Origin: Spiribacter sp. 1M189
GTDB taxonomy: Bacteria; Pseudomonadota; Gammaproteobacteria; Nitrococcales; Nitrococcaceae
Reading direction: 5' to 3'
Assembly: GCF_040838345.1 (NCBI RefSeq)
Contig: NZ_JBAKFF010000001.1
Location: forward strand, 186,001 to 250,000
DNA length: 64,000 nucleotides
The translations under genes and the position numbers were made by a program. The notes under the pieces were generated by a model. The model saw only the letters and a list, made by a program, of their open reading frames with translations, was not told the origin of the DNA and did not search any database. Of this stretch, positions 11,730 to 21,575 are shown piece by piece. Each line of letters begins with the position of its first letter. Within the stretch, counting starts at the first letter, position 1.

Positions 11730-11772
11730 CGTGCTGCTCCTGTTGAGTGTCTGTCTCGAAGAAAAGAGCGGT

Positions 11773-11801
11773 AATATGCGAATCTTCCGCCAGAATGTCA
11801 A
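11773..11801 (-). promoter_or_regulatory. Sigma-70 promoter for rpsT
   Basis: On the minus strand TTGACA (complement of 11796-11801) is followed after 17 nt by CATATT (complement of 11773-11778), about 44 nt before the TTG start. The -35 is a perfect consensus; the -10 is weaker. Confidence 0.7.
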
Positions 11802-11846
11802 CCACAACCGGCCCTTGCGCCGGTCCTCGGGCTGAAAGGGGCATCA

Positions 11847-13403
11847 TTGCGAAAGGGGCTTTGGCAGTCGGTGATGACCTTCGGCAGCTGGACCATGCTG
11901 TCGCGGGTGATGGGGCTGGTGCGGGATATCGTCCTGGGCGTGGTGTTCGGCCCCTCGGCGGCAACGGATGCCTTTTTCGTTGCCTTCAAGATTCCCAATT
12001 TTCTGCGCCGCCTGTTTGCCGAGGGGGCGTTCCAGCAGGCGTTTGTCCCGGTGCTGGCCGACGCCCGGCATGCCGGCGGCGATGCGGCGGTAAGGGCGCT
12101 GTTTGGCCGGGTAACCGGTTGTCTGGGGCTGGTGCTGCTGGCCATTACGGTGCTGGCGGTGCTCGGGTCGCCGGGCCTGGTGCGCGTATTCGCCCCCGGC
12201 TTTATCGATCAGCCCGAGCAGCTGGCGCTGGCCACGGAGATGCTGCGTCTGACTTTCCCCTACCTGCTGCTGATTGCCCTCACGGCGGCCGCTGCGGCCG
12301 TGCTCAATACCTATGACGAGTTCGGCCCGCCAGCCTTCGCGCCGGTACTCCTCAATCTCACCCTGATTGCCGCGGCGGTGTGGTTGGCGCCCCGCCTGGA
12401 GACCGGCGTGCTGGCCCTGGCGCTGGCGGTCCCCGTGGCCGGTGCACTGCAGTTGCTGCTGCAGCTGCCGTTCGTATGGCGACGCGGGGCGCTGACCTGG
12501 CCATGGCCGGACTGGCACGATCCCGGCGTGCGGCGCATCCTGCGATTGATGGGGCCGACCCTCTTCAGTACATCGGTGCAGCAGATCAATCTGCTGCTGG
12601 ATACGATCCTGGCCTCCTTCCTGGTGGTGGGCTCGATCAGCTGGCTTTACTGGTCCGACCGGCTCATGGAGTTCCCCCTCGGCGTTTTCGGTATCGCCCT
12701 GGGGACCGTGATCCTGCCGCGACTCTCGGCTGACCATGCGGCGGCCAGCCCGGCGGGATTCAACGCCACGCTGGACTGGGCGCTGCGCCTGGCGTTGGTC
12801 ATCATCCTTCCGGCTACGGTTGGCCTGGTCGTCCTTGCCGGACCGCTGCTGGCGACACTTTTCGGATACGGCGCATTCGGCGCAGCCGACGTGCAGGCGG
12901 CGAGCTGGAGCCTGATGGCCTATGGCCTGGGGTTGTTCGGCTTCGTGCTGGTCAAAGTGCTGGTGCCCGGCTATTTCTCCCGCCAGGACACGCGCGGGCC
13001 GGTGCGCTGCGCGGTCATCGCCATGCTGGTCAACATGGTCCTCAGCGTGTCCCTGGTCTGGTTGATGATCGACACCGGTGTGGCCCATGCCGGCCTTGCC
13101 CTGGCCACCGGTCTGGCGGCCTGGGTCAACGCCGGATTGCTCTATCGCGGGCTCCGCCGCGCCGGTGTCTACCGGCCGCTGGCGGGCTGGCGCTGGCTGG
13201 GGAGCCGGGTGCTGGCCGCCGCGCTCGTGCTGGGTCTGGTGCTGCAGTGGCCGGCGCGGCAGCCGGCGCTCTGGCTGGAAGCCGATGTCGTCGGGCGGGT
13301 CACGGCCCTGGCGGGCGTGATCGCCATCGGCATGGGGGTCTATTTCCTCACCCTGTGGCTGCTGGGGGTCCGCCCGGCACAGCTGCGCGAGCCCCGGGCG
13401 TGA
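11847..13403 (+). CDS. murJ: Lipid II flippase MurJ
   Basis: Inner-membrane MOP-superfamily flippase that exports lipid II for peptidoglycan synthesis. The 518-aa protein starts at a TTG with GAAAGGGG a few bases upstream, and shows the conserved SRVMGLVRDIVLG segment in TM1, FKIPNFLRRLFAEGAFQQAFVPV and about 14 hydrophobic segments. It is divergent from rpsT and followed by ribF, the usual gammaproteobacterial order. Confidence 0.95.
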   Translation: MRKGLWQSVMTFGSWTMLSRVMGLVRDIVLGVVFGPSAATDAFFVAFKIPNFLRRLFAEGAFQQAFVPVLADARHAGGDAAVRALFGRVTGCLGLVLLAITVLAVLGSPGLVRVFAPGFIDQPEQLALATEMLRLTFPYLLLIALTAAAAAVLNTYDEFGPPAFAPVLLNLTLIAAAVWLAPRLETGVLALALAVPVAGALQLLLQLPFVWRRGALTWPWPDWHDPGVRRILRLMGPTLFSTSVQQINLLLDTILASFLVVGSISWLYWSDRLMEFPLGVFGIALGTVILPRLSADHAAASPAGFNATLDWALRLALVIILPATVGLVVLAGPLLATLFGYGAFGAADVQAASWSLMAYGLGLFGFVLVKVLVPGYFSRQDTRGPVRCAVIAMLVNMVLSVSLVWLMIDTGVAHAGLALATGLAAWVNAGLLYRGLRRAGVYRPLAGWRWLGSRVLAAALVLGLVLQWPARQPALWLEADVVGRVTALAGVIAIGMGVYFLTLWLLGVRPAQLREPRA

Positions 13404-13470
13404 GCATGGCTCAAGCCCGGGTCGCTGCCGTATACTGCCTGTTTTGCCGGGATTTTCGCGAGTAGAGGGC

Positions 13471-14424
13471 ATGGAACTCGTCAGAGGCGCGCACAATCTG
13501 CATGAACGGCACCGGCCCTGCGTCGCCACCATCGGCAACTTCGACGGGATTCACCGGGGGCATCAGGCGGTTATCCAGTCCCTGCATGCCGCCGGGCGCC
13601 GGCTCGGCCTGCCGACCACGGTGATCCTTTTCGAGCCGCAGCCCCGTGAGTTTTTCATGCCGGACCGGGCGCCGGGGCGTATCCTGCGGCTGCGCGACAA
13701 GCTCCGCGTGCTGCGCTCTCTGGGCGTGGAGCGGACGCTGTGTCTGCGCTTCGATGCCCATCTGGCCGCCGAGCCGGCGGAAGATTTCATCCAGCGGTTG
13801 CTGGTGGATGCCCTGGATGTGCGTTTCCTGATGGTGGGCGATGACTTCCGCTTCGGTCATCGGCGTCGGGGGGACTTCGCCATGCTCCAGCGGGCCGCCG
13901 ACACCCGAGGCTTCGAGCTCGAGCGGATGCCGACGGTGAGTTACGGCGATGCCCGTGTGAGCAGCACCCGCATCCGCGAGGCGCTGGCGCAGGGTGATCT
14001 GCATACCGCCGAAGTACTGCTCGGGCGCCGGCTGCGGATTTCCGGCCGGGTGGTCCGCGGCGAGGCGCTGGGACGTGAGCTGGGCTGGCCGACGGCCAAT
14101 ATCCGCTTCGGTCAGCATCCGCCACCGATGCGGGGGATCTTCAATGTCGCCGTCCATGGTCTCGGCGGGATCCGCCCCGGTGTGGCCAGTCTGGGTACCC
14201 GGCCCACGGTCAATGGTGTGGAGACGCTGCTGGAGACCTATCTGCTGGATTTCTCCGGCGATCTCTACGGCCGCACCATCGATGTCGAGTTCCTCGCCTG
14301 GCAGCGGGGCGAAGAGCGTTTCGACGGGCTTGAGGCCCTGAAAGAACAGATCGCCGCGGACGTGACCGCGGCCCGGGCGTGGTTCGAGGACCACGGCTAT
14401 CTGAAGGCAAACACTGCAGGATGA
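13471..14424 (+). CDS. ribF: Bifunctional riboflavin kinase / FAD synthetase
   Basis: Makes FMN from riboflavin and FAD from FMN. Residues 1-180 form the FAD-synthetase nucleotidyltransferase domain ([15 protein letters not shown], with the HxGH-like site; SSTRIREAL), and the C-terminal half is the flavokinase domain ([24 protein letters not shown]). The ATG at 13471 follows AGAGGGC; an upstream in-frame TTG at 13444 is less likely. 317 aa. Four bases separate it from ileS. Confidence 0.96.
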   Translation: MELVRGAHNLHERHRPCVATIGNFDGIHRGHQAVIQSLHAAGRRLGLPTTVILFEPQPREFFMPDRAPGRILRLRDKLRVLRSLGVERTLCLRFDAHLAAEPAEDFIQRLLVDALDVRFLMVGDDFRFGHRRRGDFAMLQRAADTRGFELERMPTVSYGDARVSSTRIREALAQGDLHTAEVLLGRRLRISGRVVRGEALGRELGWPTANIRFGQHPPPMRGIFNVAVHGLGGIRPGVASLGTRPTVNGVETLLETYLLDFSGDLYGRTIDVEFLAWQRGEERFDGLEALKEQIAADVTAARAWFEDHGYLKANTAG

Positions 14425-14428
14425 ATCC

Positions 14429-17248
14429 GTGAGCGATTACAAGGACACCCTCAATCTCCCGAAGACCGCATTCCCCATGCGTGCCGGCCTGGCGAAGAGT
14501 GAGCCGAAGCGGCTGGCGCGCTGGCGCGAGGAGGGGGTGTATGAGCGCCTGCGCGCCGAGCGCGACGGCCGCCGTCGCTACATCCTCCACGACGGCCCGC
14601 CCTACGCCAACGGCAGCATTCACATCGGCCATGCCGTCAATAAGATTCTCAAGGACATTATCGTCAAGAGCCGCAGCCTGGACGGCCTGGACGCGGTCTA
14701 CGTGCCCGGCTGGGACTGTCATGGCCTGCCCATCGAGCACAAGGTCGAGCAGACCATCGGCAAGGCCGGCGAGGCCGTCTCACCACGGGCCTTCCGCGAC
14801 GCCTGCCGTGAGTTCGCCGCCGAGCAGGTGGCCGGTCAGAGCGAGGATTTCCAGCGCCTGGGCGTGCTCGGTGACTGGGCTCATCCCTACCTGACGATGA
14901 ACCCGGGGACCGAGGCGAATATCCTGCGCGCCCTCGGCGATATCGTGCGCAAGGGGCATCTCAAGCGTGGCTACAAGCCGGTTCACTGGTGCACCGATTG
15001 TGGGTCGGCGCTCGCCGAGGCGGAGGTGGAATACGAAGACCATACCTCGCCGGCGATCGATGTGCGCTTCCAGGCGCTGGATGGTGAGGCCCTGGCCCGG
15101 ATCTGCGGGGCTACGGTCGATGCCGAGGATACGCCGGTATCGGTACTCATCTGGACCACCACGCCCTGGACGCTGCCTGCCAACCAGGCCGTGGCGCTGC
15201 ATCCCGAGCTGGATTACGTGCTGGTCTCGGTCGAGCATGGCCGTGAGCTCATGCTCCTTGCCGAGGCGCTGCATGAGTCGGCGCTGGCCCGTTATGGCAT
15301 CGAGCACTACGGCATTGTCGGCCGCTGCAGCGGACGGCATCTAGAAGGACTCAGCCTGCAGCATCCGTTTCTCGACCGCCATGTGCCCGTCATTCTGGGT
15401 GAGCACGTGACCACCGAGGCCGGCACCGGCGCGGTCCACACCGCTCCCGGGCATGGTGCCGACGACTTCGTCGTGGGGCAGCGCTACAACCTGCCGCTGG
15501 AGAACCCCGTGGACGATGACGGGCGGTTCCTGAACGGGGAGTTCCAGGGCCAGTTCGTGTTCGATGCCAACCGCGCGATCGTCGAGCGGCTGGAGGCCAC
15601 GCGGGCGCTGGTTCATCACGAGCCTTACCCCCATAGCTATCCGCATTGCTGGCGGCACAAGACGCCGATCCTCTTCCGCGCCACACCGCAGTGGTTCCTC
15701 AACCTGGAAGCCGGCGACGTCCGCGAGAAGACCCTGGCGGCGCTGCCCGGCGTTGACTGGTTTCCCGACTGGGGTGAGGAGCGGATGGCCGCCATGGTCC
15801 GCAACCGGCCGGAGTGGTGTATCTCGCGACAGCGTAATTGGGGTGTGCCCATCGCGTTGTTCATCGACCGCGAGACCGGTGAACCGCATCCCGACACCGA
15901 CCGATTGATCGAGGCCGTGGCCGAGCGCATGGAGCAGGACGGGATCGATGCCTGGTTCGAGCTCGACCCCGTGGAGCTGCTGGGCGACGAGGCCGAGCGC
16001 TATCAGAAGGTCACCGACATTCTTGATGTCTGGTTTGATTCCGGTACCACGCATGCCACGGTGCTGCGTGGGCGTGATGATCTGGAATGGCCGGCGGACC
16101 TCTACCTCGAGGGCAGCGACCAGTACCGGGGCTGGTTCCAGTCATCGCTGCTCACCTCGATGATGATCAATGGCGAGCCGCCTTACCGCGGTGTGCTCAC
16201 CCACGGCTTCACCGTCGACGAGCAGGGACGCAAGATGTCGAAGTCGCGGGGTAATGTGATTGCGCCGCAGGAGGTGATGGACGCCCTGGGTGCCGACATC
16301 CTGCGCCTATGGGTGGCTTCCTCCGACTACACCGGCGAGATCGCCGTCTCGGACGACATCCTCAAGCGCACCGCGGATGCCTACCGGCGGCTTCGTAACA
16401 CCGCGCGCTTCCTGCTCGCCAATCTGGCCGGCTTTGACCCGGCTGTGAATGCCCTGCCGCCGGAGCGCATGCTGGCACTCGATCGCTGGGCGGTCGATCG
16501 GGCGCGGCGGCTGCAGCAGAAGCTCATCGACGATGCGCACCGGTTTGACTTCCACCAGCTCTCGCAGCGGGTGCATCACTTCTGTGTGCTCGACATGGGC
16601 GGCTTCTATCTGGACGTGATCAAGGATCGCCAGTACACCACCCAGGCCGACAGCATCGCCCGCCGTTCCGCCCAGACCGCCATGTGGCATATCGCCGAGG
16701 CGCTGGTGCGCTGGCTGATGCCGGTGCTGTCGTTCACCGCCGACGAGATCTGGGAGCATCTGCCCGGGGAGCGAAGCGGCACGGCGCTGGAGACGGAGTG
16801 GTACGAGGGGCTGTTCGCGCTCGATGATGAGCTCATGGACCATGAATTCTGGGAGGAAATCCTGGCCCTGCGCGAAGTGGTCGCCAAGCGCATCGAACGG
16901 TTGCGCAATGACCAGGTGCTGGGCGCCACGCTGGAGGCAGAGGTTGATCTCTACTGCCCCGAGCCGCTGGCCACCCGCTGGGGCGTGCTCGGGGACGAGC
17001 TACGCTTTCTGCTGATCACCTCGGCGGCACGGGTGCATCCGCTGGAGGCCGCCGATGAGCATGCGGAATCCGCGAATCTGCCCGATGGCACCCGCTTTCG
17101 CTTCAGCGTGCGGCCCAGCCGCCATGACAAGTGCGAGCGCTGCTGGCACCGCCGCGAGGATGTGGGCGCTGACCCGGAACATCCTGCGCTTTGTGGTCGC
17201 TGCGTCAGCAACGTCATCGGTGATGGCGAAGTGCGGCGCTTTGCCTGA
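14429..17248 (+). CDS. ileS: Isoleucyl-tRNA synthetase
   Basis: Class I synthetase, 939 aa, starting at a GTG at 14429. HIGH occurs at residues 65-68 and KMSKS near residue 602 ([10 protein letters not shown]). The CP1 editing domain lies between ([23 protein letters not shown]), and the C-terminal zinc site is present as CERCWHRR and CGRCVSN. The DVWFDSG and [12 protein letters not shown] segments are typical. It lies between ribF and lspA in the standard cluster. Confidence 0.98.
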   Translation: MSDYKDTLNLPKTAFPMRAGLAKSEPKRLARWREEGVYERLRAERDGRRRYILHDGPPYANGSIHIGHAVNKILKDIIVKSRSLDGLDAVYVPGWDCHGLPIEHKVEQTIGKAGEAVSPRAFRDACREFAAEQVAGQSEDFQRLGVLGDWAHPYLTMNPGTEANILRALGDIVRKGHLKRGYKPVHWCTDCGSALAEAEVEYEDHTSPAIDVRFQALDGEALARICGATVDAEDTPVSVLIWTTTPWTLPANQAVALHPELDYVLVSVEHGRELMLLAEALHESALARYGIEHYGIVGRCSGRHLEGLSLQHPFLDRHVPVILGEHVTTEAGTGAVHTAPGHGADDFVVGQRYNLPLENPVDDDGRFLNGEFQGQFVFDANRAIVERLEATRALVHHEPYPHSYPHCWRHKTPILFRATPQWFLNLEAGDVREKTLAALPGVDWFPDWGEERMAAMVRNRPEWCISRQRNWGVPIALFIDRETGEPHPDTDRLIEAVAERMEQDGIDAWFELDPVELLGDEAERYQKVTDILDVWFDSGTTHATVLRGRDDLEWPADLYLEGSDQYRGWFQSSLLTSMMINGEPPYRGVLTHGFTVDEQGRKMSKSRGNVIAPQEVMDALGADILRLWVASSDYTGEIAVSDDILKRTADAYRRLRNTARFLLANLAGFDPAVNALPPERMLALDRWAVDRARRLQQKLIDDAHRFDFHQLSQRVHHFCVLDMGGFYLDVIKDRQYTTQADSIARRSAQTAMWHIAEALVRWLMPVLSFTADEIWEHLPGERSGTALETEWYEGLFALDDELMDHEFWEEILALREVVAKRIERLRNDQVLGATLEAEVDLYCPEPLATRWGVLGDELRFLLITSAARVHPLEAADEHAESANLPDGTRFRFSVRPSRHDKCERCWHRREDVGADPEHPALCGRCVSNVIGDGEVRRFA

Positions 17249-17257
17249 GACGTCCCG

Positions 17258-17755
17258 ATGCCAGTGAGACCTGTTGCCCGCAGCGGTCTGCCGCTGGGGG
17301 TCGCGACCGCGGTGGTGGTGCTGGTCGCCGACCAGCTCACCAAGTGGATGGCGTTGTCTGCGCTGGAACCCTATCAGCCCGTGTCACTGTTGCCGGTTCT
17401 GAACCTGACGCTGGCCTTTAACGCCGGCGCTGCGTTCAGCTTCCTCGCCGACGGCGGCGGTTGGCAACGCTGGTTACTCAGTGGTGTGGCGGTTGCCGTG
17501 GGGGTCTATCTGCTGATCTGGCTGCGGGGCCTCGACGCCGGGAAACGGCTGGAGGTGATCGGCCTGGGGCTGATACTGGGCGGTGCGGTGGGCAATCTGG
17601 TCGACCGGCTTCGCCTCGGTGGCGTGATCGACTTCATCGACGTGCACGTCGGTGGCTGGCACTGGCCGGCGTTCAACGTGGCGGACAGCGCCATCACGCT
17701 GGGCGTCGTCGCGGTCCTCGTCACGGCCTGGCGGGACTGGCGCCGCGGCCGCTGA
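17258..17755 (+). CDS. lspA: Lipoprotein signal peptidase (signal peptidase II)
   Basis: Inner-membrane aspartic protease that removes signal peptides from lipoproteins. The 165-aa protein has four hydrophobic segments and both catalytic Asp motifs, [17 protein letters not shown] and [11 protein letters not shown], plus DQLTKW near the N-terminus. It follows ileS by 9 nt and precedes ispH. Confidence 0.96.
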   Translation: MPVRPVARSGLPLGVATAVVVLVADQLTKWMALSALEPYQPVSLLPVLNLTLAFNAGAAFSFLADGGGWQRWLLSGVAVAVGVYLLIWLRGLDAGKRLEVIGLGLILGGAVGNLVDRLRLGGVIDFIDVHVGGWHWPAFNVADSAITLGVVAVLVTAWRDWRRGR

Positions 17756-17796
17756 GGGCCTTTGCCCGACCGCCGGCTCCATGGGAGACTAGAAAC

Positions 17797-18780
17797 ATGC
17801 AGGAAATCAGACTCGCCAACCCCCGCGGATTCTGTGCCGGCGTCGACCGGGCCATCAGCATTGTCGAGCAGGCGCTGGAGGCATTCGGCCGGCCGATCTA
17901 TGTCCGCCATGAGGTGGTTCACAACCGCACGGTGGTTGATGAGCTGCGTGACAAGGGCGCTATCTTCGTCGAGGAGCTGGACGGCGTTCCCGCCGGATCG
18001 ACCCTGATCTTCTCGGCGCATGGCGTCTCCCAGTCGGTGCGGGACGAGGCCGTGGAGCGTGGGCTGCATGTCTTCGATGCCACCTGCCCGCTGGTCACGA
18101 AAGTGCATATGGAGGTCCGCAAGCATGCCCGGCAGGGGCGCGAAGTCATCCTGATCGGTCATGACGGGCATCCCGAAGTGGAGGGCACCCTCGGCCAGTA
18201 CGTCGGCGAAGGGGCGGACCAGGCGGGCATCTATCTGGTGGAGACGCCTGAGGACGCCCAGCGCCTGAGTGTGCACAACGAAAACGATCTCGCCTTCGTC
18301 ACTCAGACCACCCTGTCCATGGATGACACGGCATCAGTTATCGAGGCGCTGCAGGCGCGTTTCCCGGCCATCCAGGGACCGCGCAAGGACGACATCTGCT
18401 ACGCCACACAGAATCGGCAGGACGCCGTGCGCGAGCTGGCGGGCGAGGTCGACGTCATGATCGTGGTCGGCTCCGCCAACAGCTCCAATACGCGGCGGCT
18501 CACCGAGCTGGCCGGGCGTATGAACGTGCCGGCCCATCAGATCGACCGCGCCGCGGAGTTGCAGCGTGACTGGGTCTCCGATGCTGCGCGCATCGGTGTG
18601 ACTGCCGGTGCATCGGCCCCCGAATCGCTGGTCCAGGAGGTGATCGATGAGCTTGTCTCCTGGGGTGCTCAGCGTCCCGATACCGGCGGCAGTTATACCG
18701 AAGACGTCGTTTTCTCCATGCCCCGTGATCTGTTACGAGCCATCCCCAAACGCGGCAAGATCAAGACGGTCGTCGACTGA
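17797..18780 (+). CDS. ispH: 4-hydroxy-3-methylbut-2-enyl diphosphate reductase
   Basis: Iron-sulfur enzyme of the last MEP-pathway step, giving IPP and DMAPP. The 327-aa product has the three cluster cysteines in [24 protein letters not shown] and [12 protein letters not shown], and the active-site EVVHN and TQTTLS motifs. The upstream open frame is a read-through; the ATG at 17797 matches the family start. It supplies the substrates of IspA and IspB in this window. Its stop codon abuts the fimT stop codon, with no gap. Confidence 0.97.
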   Translation: MQEIRLANPRGFCAGVDRAISIVEQALEAFGRPIYVRHEVVHNRTVVDELRDKGAIFVEELDGVPAGSTLIFSAHGVSQSVRDEAVERGLHVFDATCPLVTKVHMEVRKHARQGREVILIGHDGHPEVEGTLGQYVGEGADQAGIYLVETPEDAQRLSVHNENDLAFVTQTTLSMDDTASVIEALQARFPAIQGPRKDDICYATQNRQDAVRELAGEVDVMIVVGSANSSNTRRLTELAGRMNVPAHQIDRAAELQRDWVSDAARIGVTAGASAPESLVQEVIDELVSWGAQRPDTGGSYTEDVVFSMPRDLLRAIPKRGKIKTVVD

Positions 18781-19314
18781 TCAGCACATCCCGCTATCCA
18801 TGCGCCGCGGATCGCCGGTGATCCGCGGGCGGCCCGCTGAATTGATGATGACCCCCTGGCCGCGCCGGTCCGGGTCATCTTCTGCGCCGTGACAGAGAAC
18901 CACCGTTCCCATCTGCAAACTGCCGCTTGGCCGCCGCGTCCGGCCGTCCGCATGATAGTGAACGGCACTCCCGATGCCGGCGTTCGCCTGTACGGAAAGG
19001 CCCCGGCCCGGGCGTTCCGACCGGCGCAGAAGGGTCTCGCTGCGCTGACGGCGCCCGTCCTGGCTGGTGTCGATGAATGTCTCCCAGCCTGATCCCCAAT
19101 CCCCGTCCCGGGCTGCCACCACGACGGTGCGACCGCGCATGATGGCCTCGCTGCGGGCATACCAGAAGGCCATGTAGAGCCGTTCGGTCCCGGCCTGCAA
19201 GCGCGCATCCGCGGCCAGACCGGAGAACACCGGTGTGGCCAGCGTGGCCAGTATCGCCGCCAGCGTCAGTGTCAGCATGAGGCCTGGCAGACTCGCGCCC
19301 CGTTCACTTCGCAT
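18781..19314 (-). CDS. GspH/FimT-family minor pseudopilin with atypical N-terminus
   Basis: A 177-aa protein with a short charged leader MRSERG, a presumed PilD cut after Gly6 and a hydrophobic helix (LMLTLTLAAILATLATPV). The C-terminal part (RSEAIMRGRTVVV, GDWGSGWETFID, INSAGRPR) is the FimT/GspH pattern. Such minor pilins prime pilus assembly or bind DNA. The mature N-terminus reads ASLPGLML instead of FTLIELL, so the usual Glu5 is absent. It diverges from another pilin-like gene at 19405. Confidence 0.85.
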   Translation of the reverse strand: MRSERGASLPGLMLTLTLAAILATLATPVFSGLAADARLQAGTERLYMAFWYARSEAIMRGRTVVVAARDGDWGSGWETFIDTSQDGRRQRSETLLRRSERPGRGLSVQANAGIGSAVHYHADGRTRRPSGSLQMGTVVLCHGAEDDPDRRGQGVIINSAGRPRITGDPRRMDSGMC

Positions 19315-19404
19315 TCGCCCTCCGTGGCAACCGATGGTCGATCAATCTAGCGCAATGATCGGCCCGGATGACGCCCGCCGGTCGGATGCCGGCAGGCTGA
19401 TGGC

Positions 19405-19881
19405 ATGCAGAGATGGATGGGCTTCACCTTGCTGGAGATGCTGGTCGTGCTGACGATCATCGCCATTCTGGCGACATTGGCGGTGCCGGGCTATCTGCAG
19501 CCCGTCGAGCGGGTTCGCGGCGTGCAGGCCGGGGCCTGTCTGCTCGAGATCGCCGGCCGGCTCGAGCGGCATCGACTGCGCCAGGGCAGTTATGCCGGTT
19601 TTGCGCCGATGCAATCCGGTGCGGCCTGTATCCAGTCTCTCTCGCAGGCCTATGTGTTCGAGGCGGGAGTGCCTGGCGAGGCGGACTGGGTCGATGTCAC
19701 GGCCGATCCGGTTGCCTGGCAGCTACGCGCCAGGCGGCGCAGCGATCCGGCATCCGCTGCGACCGCCGCTCCAGCCTGCATGGCCCTGGTCTATCGGGAT
19801 AACGGTCGGCGCGGCGTGATAGCGGCGACGGGCGGCCCGGTATTGACCGATACGGCGTCGATCCGCGCCTGCTGGCGCTAG
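19405..19881 (+). CDS. Type IV pilin-like protein (PilE/ComP type)
   Basis: A 158-aa prepilin with leader MQRWMG, cleavage after Gly6 and a canonical mature start FTLLEMLVVLTIIAILATLAVPGYLQ-like helix including Glu5. Four cysteines are present in the globular part (near residues 48, 74, 125 and 156), allowing one or two disulfides. It is probably processed by PilD at 3.6-4.4 kb and incorporated by PilB/PilC. Whether it is the major or a minor pilin cannot be told. The stop codon lies about 50 bases before tRNA-Thr. Confidence 0.85.
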   Translation: MQRWMGFTLLEMLVVLTIIAILATLAVPGYLQPVERVRGVQAGACLLEIAGRLERHRLRQGSYAGFAPMQSGAACIQSLSQAYVFEAGVPGEADWVDVTADPVAWQLRARRRSDPASAATAAPACMALVYRDNGRRGVIAATGGPVLTDTASIRACWR

Positions 19882-19888
19882 TCCGCGC

Positions 19889-19917
19889 TTGTCTGAACGG
19901 GGCTGCTCGTCTAAGAT
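19889..19917 (+). promoter_or_regulatory. Promoter of tRNA-Thr
   Basis: TTGTCT at 19889-19894 and TAAGAT at 19912-19917, 17 nt apart, end 12 nt before the mature tRNA 5' end at 19930. Confidence 0.65.
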
Positions 19918-19929
19918 TGCGATCCGGTT

Positions 19930-20007
<78 letters not shown>

Positions 20008-20066
20008 CAAATCCCCCTCAAGAACAGAAACTTAGGCTGCCAAGTGCGGTTGCGTTTCTGTCCCGG

Positions 20067-21041
20067 TTACGCGGAACTGCCCCGATTCTGCACCGATGCT
20101 TGCGACCGGCGCATCATTTCCACGGCCTCGCGCAGGTGATCGTCGGCGAGGTGGCTGTAGCGTTGGGTCATCGCCATCGTGGTATGGCCCATCAACTCCT
20201 GCACCGTGCGGAGCGGCACCTTGGCTTGCACCAGCCAACTGGCGTAGGTATGGCGTAGGTCATGCCACCGAACGTCCTCCATCCCGCAGGCCATGGTCGC
20301 CTTCTGCCAATTCGTCTTGAGAATCTGGGCTGACACCGGCAGTGGCATCTCCGCGACGATTGCCTCGACCTCTTCAGGAACCGGGATCACCCGAGGCTTG
20401 CCGGTCTTCGTCTTCGCATCAAGCATGAGCAGGCCGTCACGGCAGACAGCCTCGCCCTCGTTCACGCGCAGCAGTTCGCCTTTCCTGAGGCCCGTATAGG
20501 CCGCCACAAGGATCATCTTGCCGACATCGGGGTGGGGACAGGCCTCGGCGAGTTCACGCACCTGAGCAGGCTCTAGGTAGACGTGGCGCTCGTTCTGAAC
20601 CTTGGGCATCTTGATGCGTTGACCGACTGGGTCATCGAGCCACTCCCATTCCTTGTAGGCTTTGTTGGCGACTGCTCTCAGTACGGCAAGGCGTCGGACG
20701 ACCGTGGCCGGAGCAAGGCCTTTGGCGAGCATATCGACACGGATTTCACGGGCCACGATATGGGCATCCTTGAGGAGCCTGCCCTCAATGTAGGGCAGCA
20801 TGGCGCGGATATGCCCGATGGTGTCTTTCGCTACACCCTCGTCGATGTGGGCGCTCATGGCCTCGGCGATCGTGAACTCGGGCTTCTCGCCCAGACGAGA
20901 CTTGATGAGGTCTTGCCGGATTTTGGTCTCCAGCCTTACCGCGTCTTGCCGCTTTGCACCTTTGCCAGCAGATCGCTCCACCCGCCGTCCACCGAGCTCG
21001 ACACGGGCATACCAAACGCTTCCTTTTCTGAAGACGGGCAC
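20067..21041 (-). CDS. Tyrosine-family site-specific integrase
   Basis: A 324-aa phage-type integrase. Residues about 55-150 are the SAM-like core-binding domain. The catalytic domain has Arg186 (TGLRKGE), Lys215 (KTGKPR), His260 and Arg263 (HDLRH), His286 (MGHTT) and the nucleophile Tyr295 (TQRYSHL), so all key residues are present and the enzyme looks intact. It is transcribed toward the tRNA target. Its first 106 bases overlap the Xis-like gene, suggesting translational coupling. Confidence 0.95.
   Translation of the reverse strand: MPVFRKGSVWYARVELGGRRVERSAGKGAKRQDAVRLETKIRQDLIKSRLGEKPEFTIAEAMSAHIDEGVAKDTIGHIRAMLPYIEGRLLKDAHIVAREIRVDMLAKGLAPATVVRRLAVLRAVANKAYKEWEWLDDPVGQRIKMPKVQNERHVYLEPAQVRELAEACPHPDVGKMILVAAYTGLRKGELLRVNEGEAVCRDGLLMLDAKTKTGKPRVIPVPEEVEAIVAEMPLPVSAQILKTNWQKATMACGMEDVRWHDLRHTYASWLVQAKVPLRTVQELMGHTTMAMTQRYSHLADDHLREAVEMMRRSQASVQNRGSSA
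20074..20095 (+). repeat. Left copy of a 22-bp end repeat
   Basis: These 22 bases inside the 3' end of the integrase gene match 29658-29679 at 20 of 22 positions in the same orientation. The copies lie 66 bases inside attL and 82 bases inside attR. They may be arm-type integrase sites, or the right copy may be a leftover of a second integrase gene. Confidence 0.5.
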
Positions 21042-21220
21042 TGGCGTCCGGCCCTCCGTTGCGAGTCGACAAAGTCCTTGAGGTCGTCAGGGTGAATTCT
21101 GTCGGCCTTGGATGAGACCCCGAGTCTTACTACGCGCAGCTGCCCGCTGTCCACAAGCCGCCGGATCTGACGGGGCGAAACGCGGAGTTGCTCTGCGGCT
21201 TCGGTGGTCTTTAGAAGCAT
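20936..21220 (-). CDS. Excisionase-like helix-turn-helix protein
   Basis: A 94-aa protein whose first 50 residues match the excisionase/HTH_17 pattern (KTTEAAEQLRVSPRQIRRLV, then a RIHPDDLKDF wing-like end). Such proteins bind att DNA and direct the integrase toward excision. The ATG at 21218-21220 follows AAGGTGAG; a TTG at 21241 upstream is possible but less likely. The C-terminal 35 residues, encoded in the overlap with the integrase, have no visible family match. Confidence 0.75.
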   Translation of the reverse strand: MLLKTTEAAEQLRVSPRQIRRLVDSGQLRVVRLGVSSKADRIHPDDLKDFVDSQRRAGRQCPSSEKEAFGMPVSSSVDGGWSDLLAKVQSGKTR

Positions 21221-21509
21221 CCTGCTCACCTTGTCTAGCAAGACCCAGAGGTCGAAGGGTGACCGTGAACACTGGACTAGTTGTTCAGACTTCGGGCCTC
21301 TATGAATGGGGCGCTTTGCGCCCGCTTACTACGAGAAAACGAGTAGCGCCATGGGAGGTGGATTATCTTCGGCCACTCGACCAGCCGAGCGGTTCCCTAG
21401 AAATCGATCAACGCCATCACAGTATCTGGCGTTGGCGCTAGAAACCGCCATTCTGTTCAACCATTGGCGCTCAAAAACCCAAACCGACATTATTAGGGGG
21501 ATTTAGGTG
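21221..21509. other. Non-coding control segment with inverted repeats
   Basis: No convincing gene is present. Visible structures are a short hairpin GGGCGC-TTT-GCGCCC at 21309-21323, TAGCGCCA at 21344-21351 matched by TGGCGCTA at 21433-21440, a perfect 7-bp inverted repeat AACGCCA / TGGCGTT at 21410-21433, and a repeated TTGGCGCT at 21432 and 21464. Lying between the integration genes and the iterons, it is a candidate origin or regulatory region. Confidence 0.5.
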
Positions 21510-21564
21510 TCTTTGATCCCACCTTGATGCCTCTTTGAATCCTCCTTGATACCTCTTTGATGTC
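21510..21564. repeat. Five tandem 11-bp iteron-like repeats
   Basis: Five consecutive 11-bp units starting at 21510, 21521, 21532, 21543 and 21554, consensus TCYTTGATRCC, with the TTGA core conserved in all five. The 11-bp period places them on one face of the helix, as in replication iterons or cooperative repressor sites. They lie 11 bases past the stop codon of the possible initiator gene. Confidence 0.7.
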
Positions 21565-21575
21565 TGCACCCCGAA

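Noticed and set aside
11844-13538. A 564-aa Gln/Arg-rich frame opposite murJ
   Set aside because: Low-complexity antisense reading of a hydrophobic membrane protein; typical artefact in GC-rich DNA.
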